From DASRIA01 sp963768885 (GTDB lineage: Bacteria > Actinomycetota > Thermoleophilia > Solirubrobacterales > JBBDJG01): DNA of 64,000 bases. The stretch is taken from the NCBI GenBank assembly GCA_963768885.1, contig CAVYJN010000006.1, positions 248,001 to 312,000 of the forward strand. The letters are read 5' to 3'. Below are positions 51,784-60,467 of the stretch, piece by piece (the stretch's first letter is position 1; each line of letters begins with the position of its first letter). The notes beneath the pieces are model-generated. The model was not told the origin of the DNA, made no database searches, and saw nothing but the letters and a program-made list of their open reading frames with translations. The translations under genes were made by a program, and so were the position numbers.

Positions 51784-53217
51784 ATGAGGTCGGTGGTGCG
51801 GGGTGGGCGGGTGCTGGTCGGCGACCCGGGCGACGGACGCTTCCGTGAGGCCGACGTCGTGGTCGAGGACGGGCGCATCGCCGGCATCGCCTCGGGCGCG
51901 CCGGTCGACGATGCGCGCGTCGTCGACGCGCAGGGGGCGCTGGTGCTGCCCGGCTTCGTCGACACGCACCGCCATACGTGGCAGACCGCGATGCGCGGCA
52001 TCTGCGCCGACTGGACCCTGCTCGACTACTTCCGGGGCATCCGGCTGCAGATCTCGACGGCCTTCGGTCCGGCGGACGTGTACGCGGGCAACTTCGTGGG
52101 GGCGCTCGAGGCGCTCGACTCGGGCGTGACCACGCTGCTCGACTTCTCGCACTGCCTCAACTCGCCGGAGCACGCGGACGAGGCGGTGCGCGGCCTGCGC
52201 GAGGCGGGGGTGCGCGGGATCTGGGCGTACGGGATGTTCCCCGTGCCGCTCGAGGACGCCCCCTTCGCGACACCCGGCGACCGGCTCGCGGACGCGCGGC
52301 GCGTGCGAGAGCGCCACTTCCCGACGGCCGGGCTGCTCGACATGGGCGTCGCGCTCACCGAGCTCGGGCTGGTCCCCTGGGACGTGACGCGCGCGGAGGT
52401 CGCGCTCGCGCGCGAGCTGGACGTGATGGTGACCGCCCACATCGGCTCGGTCACGAGTGCGCAGCGCCCGCCCGAGATCGAGCTGCTGCACTCGGCCGGC
52501 CTGCTCGACCACCGCCAGGTCCACGTGCACTGCAACGCTTGCTCGAACCGCGAGCTCGACCTGCTCGCCGACGCCGGCGCGTCCGTCTCGCTCACCCCCG
52601 AGACCGAGCTGCAGATGGGGATGGGGTTCCCGATCTTCGCGCGCGCGCTCGCGCGGGGGCTCGTGCCGAGCCTCGGCTGCGACATCGTCTCCAACAACCG
52701 CGGCGACCTGTTCGCCCAGATGCGGCTCGGCCTGCAGGCCGAGCGCGCGCGGTCGAACCAGCCGGCGCTCGATGCCCACGAGATGCCCGAGGGGCTGACC
52801 CTGGGAGTCCGGGACGTCCTGCGCTTCGCGACCCTCGGAGGCGCGGAGGCGCTGGGCCTCGGGCGGGTGTGCGGCTCGATCGAGGAGGGCAAGGCGGCCG
52901 ACCTCGTGGTGCTGCGCACGGACGGCCTGCACATGGCGCCGCTCAACGATCCCGTCGCGGCGGTCGTGCTGCACGCGGGGCCCGCGGACGTGGACACGGT
53001 GCTGGTCGGCGGCGAGGTGGTGAAGGAGGGCGGCGTGCTCGCCGGCGGCCGCGCCGCGGCGGCGGCCGCGCTCGTCGAGGCCTCCCGTGACCGGATCGTG
53101 GCGGCGCTCGAGCCGCGCGGGGGGCTGCTGCCGCCCGCGCCGGAGGGGTGGTTCGAGGTGACCACGCAGGTGATGGCCCAGAACCTCGCGGGCGCCGGAT
53201 GGGCGCCCGCGTCATGA
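51784..53217 (+). CDS. Amidohydrolase superfamily deaminase (AtzB/TrzN/cytosine deaminase-like)
   Basis: A 477-residue metal-dependent hydrolase of the ATZ/TRZ branch. The composite barrel opens SVVRGGRVLVGDP, and the metal site HxH is GFVDTHRHTWQTAMRGICAD. Further ligands lie in VMVTAHIGSVTSAQRPPEIE, HVHCNACSNRELDLLADAGA and LVPSLGCDIVSNNRGDLFAQ. The C-terminal barrel strands are GSIEEGKAADLVVLRTDGLH and VDTVLVGGEVVKEGGVLAGG. Family members deaminate or dechlorinate triazines, guanine, 8-oxoguanine or related bases; the substrate cannot be told. It is followed after seven bases by a cyclase-family hydrolase, suggesting a two-step pathway. Confidence 0.85.
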   Translation: MRSVVRGGRVLVGDPGDGRFREADVVVEDGRIAGIASGAPVDDARVVDAQGALVLPGFVDTHRHTWQTAMRGICADWTLLDYFRGIRLQISTAFGPADVYAGNFVGALEALDSGVTTLLDFSHCLNSPEHADEAVRGLREAGVRGIWAYGMFPVPLEDAPFATPGDRLADARRVRERHFPTAGLLDMGVALTELGLVPWDVTRAEVALARELDVMVTAHIGSVTSAQRPPEIELLHSAGLLDHRQVHVHCNACSNRELDLLADAGASVSLTPETELQMGMGFPIFARALARGLVPSLGCDIVSNNRGDLFAQMRLGLQAERARSNQPALDAHEMPEGLTLGVRDVLRFATLGGAEALGLGRVCGSIEEGKAADLVVLRTDGLHMAPLNDPVAAVVLHAGPADVDTVLVGGEVVKEGGVLAGGRAAAAAALVEASRDRIVAALEPRGGLLPPAPEGWFEVTTQVMAQNLAGAGWAPAS

Positions 53218-53224
53218 TCCGCCC

Positions 53225-53986
53225 ATGGCCCTGATCGACCTCTCCGCGCCGATCGAGAACAGCCCGCCCGATCTGATGGAGGCGTTCCGCACCGAGATCG
53301 ACTACAGCGACCACGCCGCGGGCGCGCAGATGGTCGAGCAGCTGCTCGGGGTCACGCCCGATCTGCTGCGCGACGGCGAGGGCTGGGCGACCGAGGAGAT
53401 CCGCCGGCTCGGGACGCACAACTCCACGCACGTGGACGCGCCGTGGCACTACAACTCGCGGATTCGCGGGGAGCCCGCGCAGACGATCGACCAGCTCCCG
53501 CTCGAATGGTTCTTCGCGCCCGGCGTCGTGATCGACGCGACCGGGAAGGCGGACGGCGAGGAGGTCGGCGTCGCGGACGTCGAGGCCGGCCTGAGCGCCG
53601 CCGGCCACACCCTCGAGCCGCTCGACATCGTGCTGGTGCGGACCGGCCGCGACGCCTTCTACGCGGAGCTCGACTACATCGCCCGCGGCCCGGCCGTCAC
53701 CGCCGAGGCCACGCGTTGGCTGTTCGAGCGGGGCGTGCGGGTGATGGGGATCGACGCCTGGGGCTGGGACGGGCCGCTCCACTTCCAGGCCGAGGCCGCG
53801 CGCGCGGCGGGTCGCCCGGGCATCTTCTGGGCCGCCCACCAGGCCGATCTGCCGTACTCGCAGATCGAGCGCCTGTTCAACCTCGGCGCACTGCCGCCGA
53901 CCGGCTTCCGGGTCGCCTGCTTCCCGCTGAAGATCGTGGGGGCGAGCGCCGCGCCCGCGCGCGTCGTGGCGATCCTGCCGGGCTGA
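53225..53986 (+). CDS. Cyclase-family metal-dependent hydrolase (kynurenine formamidase-like)
   Basis: A 253-residue protein of PF04199. It starts MALIDLSAPIENSPPDLMEA. The metal-binding signature is RLGTHNSTHVDAPWHYNSRI, an HxGTHxDxPxH-type motif. The next conserved parts are DIVLVRTGRDAFY, VRVMGIDAWGWDGPLHFQAE and PTGFRVACFPLKIVGASAAP. Members include kynurenine formamidase, isatin hydrolase and other cyclic amide/lactam hydrolases. Coupled to the amidohydrolase, it may open or hydrolyse the product of that deaminase. Neither trp nor kyn catabolic genes are in view. Confidence 0.85.
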   Translation: MALIDLSAPIENSPPDLMEAFRTEIDYSDHAAGAQMVEQLLGVTPDLLRDGEGWATEEIRRLGTHNSTHVDAPWHYNSRIRGEPAQTIDQLPLEWFFAPGVVIDATGKADGEEVGVADVEAGLSAAGHTLEPLDIVLVRTGRDAFYAELDYIARGPAVTAEATRWLFERGVRVMGIDAWGWDGPLHFQAEAARAAGRPGIFWAAHQADLPYSQIERLFNLGALPPTGFRVACFPLKIVGASAAPARVVAILPG

Positions 53987-53989
53987 GCC

Positions 53990-54598
53990 CTACTCGACCA
54001 GCTCGATCTTCTTGAAGACCGCCCCGCGGCCGTCGAGCTCGAGCTCGGCCTCCTGCACGATCGCGCCTTCCTTCAGGGCGCCCGGGGCGCAGGCGTCGCA
54101 GTCGCGCTCCTCGCCGTGCTCGTCGTCGCCGTTCTCGTCGTCGTCGCCCTCGGACTCGTCGCCCTGCTCGTCGTCGTTGCGGAAGCCGTGCTCCTTGACC
54201 GAGCCGTCGCCGCCCGAGTCGCACTCGATCTCGGTGTCCGTGGTGACCTTGCCCGTGATCGAGCCGCCGCCGAACAGGTCGATCGTGAGCACGCCGGTGT
54301 CGGGGGCGTAGGCGGCCACCTTGCCGGCCTGCTCGTCGCCGTCCTCGATGCCGTCGCCGTCGGAGTCGTCGTTCCGCGGATCGGTCTGCGACCGGTACTC
54401 GGCGCGGTTGCGCAGGCCGTCACGGTCCTGGTCGCGCCTCGCCTGGTTGACCTTCAGCGACAACCGGTGGCTTCGCTCCCAGCGGTCCGGGATGCCGTCG
54501 TGGTTCCTGTCCCTGGGCTTCGCGCCTGCCGCCGGAACGGCGATCGCCAGCAGGAAGGCGGCCAGGACGGCCATCGAGAGAAGTGTCCGTACGCGCAT
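53990..54598 (-). CDS. Secreted protein with calcium-binding (thrombospondin type 3-like) repeats
   Basis: A 202-residue exported protein. Its signal peptide is about 1-26 (LLSMAVLAAFLLAIAVPAAG). Three DxDxDG-type loops follow: RDRNHDGIPDRWER, RDQDRDGLRNRAEY and DDSDGDGIEDGDEQ. A beta segment like the DUF5666 fold is next (VAAYAPDTGVLTIDLFGGGS with ITGKVTTDTEIECDSGG). Then comes a strongly acidic Asp/Glu/Gly run, and a closing hydrophobic strand pair VQEAELELDGRGAVFKKIEL. The ATG at 54598 has GAGGAG upstream. It probably binds calcium in the envelope; a partner is not evident. Confidence 0.75.
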   Translation of the reverse strand: MRVRTLLSMAVLAAFLLAIAVPAAGAKPRDRNHDGIPDRWERSHRLSLKVNQARRDQDRDGLRNRAEYRSQTDPRNDDSDGDGIEDGDEQAGKVAAYAPDTGVLTIDLFGGGSITGKVTTDTEIECDSGGDGSVKEHGFRNDDEQGDESEGDDDENGDDEHGEERDCDACAPGALKEGAIVQEAELELDGRGAVFKKIELVE

Positions 54599-54708
54599 CC
54601 GTGCTCCTCGAGTTGGGGGCTTCACCTGCTTAAACACGGATCGCGGCCAAAGCTCACGCTCCGGCCGGCAGGTATCTCGGGGCCGGGCTACGGGGCCCCC
54701 CGGAGACG

Positions 54709-55374
54709 CTAGTCGGCGCCGCCGCCCTCGGCGTGCAGCGCCGGGCAGGGCTCGCGCAGCTCCCACAGATGGGCGAGGGTCTCCTCGGCCAGGTCCGGCC
54801 GGTCCTCGAGCTGGCCCTCGAGCACCTGGACCCATTCCCACTGGCACGGGCACTTCGCGGCGACGAGATGCTGCTTGGCCGTGCGCCGCAGCCCGTACAC
54901 GTAGCGGTGGGCGCTGTCGAGCACCGGCAGCTCGCCGGTCTCGGCGTTGATCTCGGACACCGAGTCCCCGGGCCCGTGGACCCAGGCCGCCATGATCTCG
55001 CTCATCGAGAGGATGCCGATCACCCGGTGGTCCCCGCGCACGACCATCAGGTGGCGGATGTGGCCGGCGGTCATCGTGCGCGCCGCGCGCTCGAGCGACC
55101 AGTCGGCCGTCGCGGCGATCACGTCCTTGGTCAGGAAGTCGCCGACCATCCGCCTGCGCGGGTCTCCGTCGGAGGCCATCGCCCGGCCGAGGTCGCGCTC
55201 GGTGATGATCCCCGGGTCGCGCGAGTCGACGTCGATCACGGCGAGTGCCGTGACGCCCCGGTCCAGCATGATCCGGGCGGCCTCCTCGAGCGTCTGGTCG
55301 GTCGTGATCGCGACGACCCGCTCGCGCAGCGCGTCGGCGACCGTCAGCTCACGCAGCTCCGCGGGGAGGTTCAT
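54709..55374 (-). CDS. CBS-domain pair protein with Cys-containing tail
   Basis: A 221-residue protein. The first CBS domain has TTDQTLEEAARIMLDRGVTA and LAVIDVDSRDPGIITERDLG. The second has ATADWSLERAARTMTAGHIR and HLMVVRGDHRVIGILSMSEI. A tail of about 70 residues follows with VYGLRRTAKQHLVAAKCPCQ, WEWVQVLEGQLEDRPDLAEE and REPCPALHAEGG. CBS pairs bind adenosyl ligands and regulate enzymes or transporters. The CPC...C arrangement in the tail could bind metal. The tail is not part of the CBS fold. Nothing adjacent suggests which protein it regulates. Confidence 0.8.
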   Translation of the reverse strand: MNLPAELRELTVADALRERVVAITTDQTLEEAARIMLDRGVTALAVIDVDSRDPGIITERDLGRAMASDGDPRRRMVGDFLTKDVIAATADWSLERAARTMTAGHIRHLMVVRGDHRVIGILSMSEIMAAWVHGPGDSVSEINAETGELPVLDSAHRYVYGLRRTAKQHLVAAKCPCQWEWVQVLEGQLEDRPDLAEETLAHLWELREPCPALHAEGGGAD

Positions 55375-55509
55375 TCTCAGAATGTGCCTGCGTATCGCGC
55401 GGAAGTCAAGCGGACGTCCGAGTTGCCGCCTAGTCTGCCCGCCCGTGTCGCCCGCTGCTAGCATCAGCCGAGCCCGCCGATCCGGCGCGGCAAGGCGATC
55501 GAGAACGGC

Positions 55510-56511
55510 ATGAGCGCAGCCCGGCCCGGCCCTTCCAGCGCCCACTCGTCGCAGTCGCAGCGTGCAGAACCAGCCATGACCAACAGCAAGAAGGCGTCTC
55601 ACCTGGCGGCCGTGGACGACATCGAGCGGCGCCGGGACTCCGGCAAGCGCCCGCAGGCACAGGCGTCGATCGCGGAGCTGGAGCGCCACGCGACCGTGCT
55701 GCGCATCGATTGCGTGCGGATGCTGGCGGTCGCCAAGTCGGGTCACCTCGACTCCTCGCTCTCCGCCGCCGACATCATCGCCGCGCTCTACTACCGGGTC
55801 CTGCGCCACGACCCGGACCGGCCGCGGTGGCCCGGCCGCGACCGCTTCGTCATGTCCAAGGGGCATGCGGCGCCGATCCAGTACGCGGCGCTCGCGCGCC
55901 ACGGCTACTTCCCGCACGAGGACCTGATGGGCCTGCGCAAGCTGGACGCGCACCTCCAGGGCCACCCCGACATGACGAGGACCCCGGGCGTCGAGGTCTC
56001 GACCGGCTCGCTCGGGCAGGGGCTCTCGATGAGCCTCGGGATCGCGCTCGGCCTGCGGCTCGACGGCATCGACGAGGCACACGTGTTCACGCTGATGTCG
56101 GACGGCGACTGCCAGGAGGGGCAGAGCTGGGAGGGCGCGATGGCCGCCGCCCACTTCGGGGTGACGAACCTCACCGCGATCGTCGACTACAACCACCTCC
56201 AGACCGACGGCACCACCGAGGAGGTCATGGACACGAAGGACGTGCGGCTCAAGTTCGAGGCCTTCGACTGGGAGGCGATCGAGATCGACGGCCACGACAT
56301 GGCCGCGATCGTCGAGGCGCTCGAGTGGAGCCGCGGCCGCGAGCGGCCCGCGGCGATCGTCTGCCAGACGCGCAAGGGCGCGGGCGTGTCGCTGATGGAG
56401 GACACGTTCGGGTTCCACGGCAAGCCGCCCACGCCCGAGCAGGCCGAGCAGGCGATGACCGAGCTCGAGGCGACGCTCGCGGAGCAGAGCGCGCAGCTCG
56501 GGTCCAAGTGA
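55510..56511 (+). CDS. Transketolase, N-terminal (ThDP-binding) subunit
   Basis: A 333-residue half of a split transketolase. The cofactor motif is VFTLMSDGDCQEGQSWEGAM, running to AIVDYNHLQTDGTTEEVMDT. Active-site His residues are in AVAKSGHLDSSLSAADIIAA and VMSKGHAAPIQYAALARHGY, with VSTGSLGQGLSMSLGIALGL also conserved. An N-terminal extension of about 45 residues is Ser/Ala-rich; ATG at 55576 is a possible later start. The GTG of the C-terminal subunit overlaps its stop by four bases. Split transketolases occur in archaea and many Gram-positive and actinobacterial genomes. Confidence 0.9.
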   Translation: MSAARPGPSSAHSSQSQRAEPAMTNSKKASHLAAVDDIERRRDSGKRPQAQASIAELERHATVLRIDCVRMLAVAKSGHLDSSLSAADIIAALYYRVLRHDPDRPRWPGRDRFVMSKGHAAPIQYAALARHGYFPHEDLMGLRKLDAHLQGHPDMTRTPGVEVSTGSLGQGLSMSLGIALGLRLDGIDEAHVFTLMSDGDCQEGQSWEGAMAAAHFGVTNLTAIVDYNHLQTDGTTEEVMDTKDVRLKFEAFDWEAIEIDGHDMAAIVEALEWSRGRERPAAIVCQTRKGAGVSLMEDTFGFHGKPPTPEQAEQAMTELEATLAEQSAQLGSK

Positions 56512-57504
56512 CGGTCCTGCGCGACAAGGACCCGGTCGCCACGCGGATGGCCTACGGCGACGCGCTCGCTGCGCTCGGCGAGGCGCACGAGAACGTGGTC
56601 GCGCTCGACGCCGACCTCGCGGTCTCGACGATGAGCATCAAGTTCGGGCGCAAGTTCCCGGAGCGGTTCTTCAACGTCGGCGCGGCCGAGGCCAACATGA
56701 TGTCGATGGCCTGCGGGCTCGCGACCACCGGCAAGGTGCCCTACGCGTCCACCTTCGCGATCTTCGCCACCGGCCGCGCCTACGACCAGGTGCGCGTCGG
56801 CATCGCGCACAACGAGCTGCGGGTGCGGGTCTGTGCCTCGCACGGCGGCCTCTCGCTGGGCGAGGACGGCGCGACGCACCAGATGATCGAGGACATCGCC
56901 CTGATGCGGGCGATGCCGAAGATGCAGGTGGTCGTGCCCGCCGACTACAACCAGGCCTATCGCGCGGTGATCGACAGCTACGAGCGCGAGGGCCCGATGT
57001 ACATGCGCTTCGGGCGGCCGCCCACGCCGTTCCTCTACGACGAGGTCCCGGAGACGCTCGGCGGCGGGGTCGACGTCCTGCGCGAGGGGAAGGACATCTC
57101 GATCTTCGCCTGCGGTCACATGGTCTGGCGCGCGCTGGAGGCGGCCGAGGACCTGCACCGCGAGGAGGGCATCGACGCCGAGGTGCTGAACGTCGCGATC
57201 ATCAAGCCGCTCGACTCCGAGGCCGTCCTGAACTCGCTCGCGCGCACGGGCCTGGCCGTCACGGCGGAGGAGCACCGCACCGCCGGCGGCCTCGCCGACG
57301 CGGTCCGCTCCGTGGCCGCCGAGCAGTACCCGGTGCCGATCCTCGCGGTCGGGGTGGGCGACACGTTCGGCATGTCGGGAAGCGGGGAGGCCGTGATGGA
57401 GCGCTTCGGCCTGACGGCAGCCGGCATCGCCGACTCGGTGCGCCAGGCGCTCGTGCTGAAGCCGATGGCCCGCCACTCGCCGGTGCTCGAACGGCGACGA
57501 GTAG
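56508..57504 (+). CDS. Transketolase, C-terminal subunit, one frame change at the end
   Basis: The second half carries the pyrimidine-binding and C-terminal domains: ENVVALDADLAVSTMSIKFG, FFNVGAAEANMMSMACGLAT with the ThDP-activating Glu, CASHGGLSLGEDGATHQMIE, and ITVE-like VTAEEHRTAGGLADAVRSVA. The final residues drift out of frame at 57490: removing one A gives ...VLDGDE and TAG at 57502-57504. Without repair the frame runs on to 57839 through the antisense of the multicopper oxidase. About 331 residues after repair. It works with the preceding subunit in the pentose phosphate pathway or a related ketol transfer. Confidence 0.9.
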
Positions 57505-57515
57505 GCGCCGCCGGC

Positions 57516-59567
57516 TCAGGGCACGAAGAGGCCCTGCGTCGCGAACCGCTTGTTGTCGGCCGGCGTGTCGACGTCGTCGTCTGCGCCGCCGTCGAGCACG
57601 TCCACGCGGCCGAGTTGCACGACCGCCCGTGCGCCCTCCCGGACCGTTCCCGGGAGCAGTGCGTCGAGCGTTGTGTTGAGGGAGCAGACCGCTCCTGTCG
57701 CGGGATCGGCGGTCGCGCTGCACTGCACCGGAACCTCGAGGGGGACGTCGGTCACGGTCGCGGACTCAGCCGTGCGAGTTGCCGTTGTAGCGATCCGTCG
57801 TGCGGCTGCGTGATCCGCGCCGTCATCCGGCCGTCGTAGTCCGCGAGCGTGTCGCGGCGCCGGACGTCGGTCATCTCCACCGCTCATCCGCGTGTCCGCC
57901 TCGTCCGCCGTGGTGCCGGGATCGCCGACGATCACGCTCGTACGCACCGAGCCGGCCGAGTTCGCGGGCAGGCCGTTGGCGTCGGGCGTTCCGACCGTCA
58001 GCTCGTCGGATTCCTGTACGGGCGGGCCGCACGAGCCGAACGCGAGCGGCGGCCCGTGCTCGCGGTTGGCGGATTCGCACGGACGGAAGGCCGGTACCAG
58101 CGGGACGCGCAGCGGCGTGGCGCCCTTGGGGCGGGCGTACCCGGCGACGGGCGGGGGCGGCGCGGCCACGACCTCGAACTGGCCCATCATCGCGTCGTCC
58201 TCGTGCTCCAGCACGTGGCAGTGGAAGACGTAGCGGCCGGTGTGGTCGCTGAACTTCATCTTCACCTCGACCTCCTGGCCGCCGCCGATGTACCAGGACT
58301 CCTTGGTCAGCTCGTCCGGCGTCGGCGGCTGCCCGTTGCGCGAGATCAGCTGCTGGTCGACGTCGTGGATGTGGACCGTGTGGTCCCAGCCGCCGCTGTT
58401 GCGCAGGATCCAGCGCTCGGTCGTTCCCAGCACGGGCTGCGCGTCGACCCGGTTGGCGTCGAACGGGAGACCGTTGATCCTCCACTGGCCACCGTTGCGC
58501 GAGAAGTCGAAGGTGCGGGTGACGGTCGGCGTGCCGATGTTCTCCTGGGGACGCAGGGTGCTCGGCACGCTGCTCGTGTCGATCTGGTGGCTGTTCACCC
58601 GGAACTGCGCGAGCTGCGAGAGCGCGCCGTTCTCGAGGGTGTTGCGCAGCACGATCTGCTGGCCCAGCAGCCCGTTGAAGTCGACGACGATGTCGGCACG
58701 CTCGGCCGGGCTGAGCAGGATGCTCTGCCGCGACACGGGAGCGGGCAGCAGCCCCGACTCGGTCCCGATCTGCGTCATCGCCTGCCCGTTCGACAGCTCG
58801 AGCTGGTAGTTGCGGATGTTGGACGCGTTCAGGATCCGCAGCCGGTACTTCCGGTCGGCGACGTCGAGGTAGGGCTGCGGCAGCCCGTTCACGAGCGCGT
58901 GGTCGCCGGTCACCCCGTTCGACTGGAACTGGTACGAGATCTGGTTGTTCGCGTCGAACGAGCGGTCGGAGATCGCCAGCGGCACGTCGTGCTGGCCCGA
59001 CGGGAGCGTCTGCGGGTCATCGGGGTCGTCGATGATGTAGAGGCCGGCCAAGCCCATCCAGACGTTGCGCGCCGTGACTCCGTCGCGGTGGTCGTGGTAC
59101 CACTGCATCGCGCCGCGCTCGTTCTTGCCGTCCTCGAGCCCGGTGTAGTGGTAGGTGCGCGACCCCCCGGGCGGGACCAGGAAGGTCGTGGGCTGGCCGT
59201 CGCTCTCGGGGGTCGAGTGGTTGCCGTGGTTGTGCAGCGAGAGGCTTCCCGCGCTGATCGGGAGGTCGTTCCGGAAGTGGATTTGCGTGTGGGTGCCCGT
59301 CGGGCGCCGGATCAACGGGCCCGGGAACGTCCCGTTGTAGGTCCACATCCTGGTCGGCGTGCCGGCGAAGATCGGCACGTCGGCCTCCTGCGCAGTGATG
59401 TCGATCTCCGAGCCCGTGAGCGTCTGCGGGATCGGCAGGGGCTGCAGGAACGGCCCGGGATGGTTCGCAAGTGCCGTCTCGCCGAAGCCGATCGAGGTCG
59501 ACATGGCCACCAAGCCGAACGCGACGCGCCGGATCGCCGACCGTGACATGTCCGTTGCACGCGTCAC
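57516..59567 (-). CDS. Multicopper oxidase with FATQG C-terminal domain
   Basis: A 683-residue exported oxidase (signal peptide about 1-35). Copper ligands are LHNHGNHSTP (112-), MQWYHDHRDGVTARNVWMG (about 155-), WDHTVHIHDVDQQLISRNG and YVFHCHVLEHEDDAMMGQFE. The last His-Cys-His with the distal Met is the type 1/3 cluster typical of CotA/SufI-like three-domain oxidases. After about residue 480 comes a linker, then a domain paralogous to the protein at the window start, ending RFATQGLFVP. Between about 57775 and 57880 the linker is read out of frame by three one-base insertions that cancel, so the frame stays open. The substrate (phenolics, metals or bilirubin) is unknown. Confidence 0.88.
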   Translation of the reverse strand: MTRATDMSRSAIRRVAFGLVAMSTSIGFGETALANHPGPFLQPLPIPQTLTGSEIDITAQEADVPIFAGTPTRMWTYNGTFPGPLIRRPTGTHTQIHFRNDLPISAGSLSLHNHGNHSTPESDGQPTTFLVPPGGSRTYHYTGLEDGKNERGAMQWYHDHRDGVTARNVWMGLAGLYIIDDPDDPQTLPSGQHDVPLAISDRSFDANNQISYQFQSNGVTGDHALVNGLPQPYLDVADRKYRLRILNASNIRNYQLELSNGQAMTQIGTESGLLPAPVSRQSILLSPAERADIVVDFNGLLGQQIVLRNTLENGALSQLAQFRVNSHQIDTSSVPSTLRPQENIGTPTVTRTFDFSRNGGQWRINGLPFDANRVDAQPVLGTTERWILRNSGGWDHTVHIHDVDQQLISRNGQPPTPDELTKESWYIGGGQEVEVKMKFSDHTGRYVFHCHVLEHEDDAMMGQFEVVAAPPPPVAGYARPKGATPLRVPLVPAFRPCESANREHGPPLAFGSCGPPVQESDELTVGTPDANGLPANSAGSVRTSVIVGDPGTTADEADTRMSGGDDRRPAPRHARGLRRPDDGADHAAARRIATTATRTAESATVTDVPLEVPVQCSATADPATGAVCSLNTTLDALLPGTVREGARAVVQLGRVDVLDGGADDDVDTPADNKRFATQGLFVP

Positions 59568-59640
59568 CGAGCGCAGACCGTATGGGGCCGCGGGGGTCCC
59601 GGAATCAGCGGGTTCCCGCCCTCTTGCTGCGGGTTAGTAC

Positions 59641-59688
59641 GGGGCAAGAAGCCTTTCCGTCGCGGCGGCGAAAGCAGGCCTTCTCCCC
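59641..59688 (+). terminator. Imperfect hairpin between the oxidase and ftsE
   Basis: GGGG(CA)AGAAG-CCT pairs with AGG-C-CTTCT-CCCC (12 pairs, one bulge and one two-base bulge) around a 21-base loop. It lies in the divergent gap before ftsE, so it may be part of the ftsE leader or an operator rather than a terminator. Confidence 0.3.
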
Positions 59689-59711
59689 GTGCCTGTCAAA
59701 ATCCCCTGCTC

Positions 59712-60467
59712 ATGGCGGCTATCGACGAGACGCTCGACCCCCACGGAACGGTCGTTCCAGCGGACCCCCGGCGCTCCCCGGCGGTGGAGCTGCGGGACGT
59801 CACCGTGGTCTATCCGGGCGGGAACGTGGGCCTCGACGGGGCCTCGGCCCGGATCGGGCGCGGTGAGTTCGCCTTCCTCGTGGGGCAGACCGGCTGCGGC
59901 AAGTCCACTTTCATCAAGCTGCTGCTGAGGGAGATCGACCCCTCCCGGGGCAAGGTCCTGATCGCCGGGCGGGACATCGGGGCGCTCCCCCGCAAGAAGG
60001 TCCCCAAGCTGCGGCGCAATATCGGCGTGGTCTTCCAGGACTACAAGCTGCTGCCCAACCGGACCGTGTACGACAACGTCGCGTACACGCTGAAGGTGAT
60101 CGGGGCTTCGCGCTCGGACATCAAGGCGAAGGTGCCGGAGATCCTGCGGCTGGTCGGCCTGTCGACCAAGCTCAACAGCTACCCGGACGAGCTCTCCGGC
60201 GGTGAGCAGCAGCGTGTCTCGCTGGCGCGCGCGTTCGTGAACCACCCGCCCCTGCTGCTCGCGGACGAGCCGACCGGCAACCTCGACCCGGAGACCTCGA
60301 TCGGGATCATGCAGCTGCTCTACCGGATGAACCGCACGGGAACGACCGTGATCGTCGCGACCCACGACAACGAGATGGTGGACCGCATGCGCCGCCGGGT
60401 GATCGAGCTGCGCGAGGGCCGTGTGGTCAGGGATGAAGCCGCCGGGATGTACCTGAGGCGACCATGA
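59712..60467 (+). CDS. ftsE: Cell division ATP-binding protein FtsE
   Basis: A 251-residue ABC ATPase. Walker A is LVGQTGCGKSTFIKLLLREI (58-66). The Q-loop is FQDYKLLPNRTVYDNVAYTL, where the DYKLLPNRTVYDNV stretch is diagnostic of FtsE. The signature is LSGGEQQRVSLARAFVNHPP and Walker B is LLLADEPTGNLDPETSIGIM. About 28 extra residues precede the usual start. With FtsX it forms the complex that activates peptidoglycan hydrolases at the septum. It overlaps ftsX by four bases. A CAAAAT -10-like element ends nine bases before the ATG. Confidence 0.96.
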   Translation: MAAIDETLDPHGTVVPADPRRSPAVELRDVTVVYPGGNVGLDGASARIGRGEFAFLVGQTGCGKSTFIKLLLREIDPSRGKVLIAGRDIGALPRKKVPKLRRNIGVVFQDYKLLPNRTVYDNVAYTLKVIGASRSDIKAKVPEILRLVGLSTKLNSYPDELSGGEQQRVSLARAFVNHPPLLLADEPTGNLDPETSIGIMQLLYRMNRTGTTVIVATHDNEMVDRMRRRVIELREGRVVRDEAAGMYLRRP

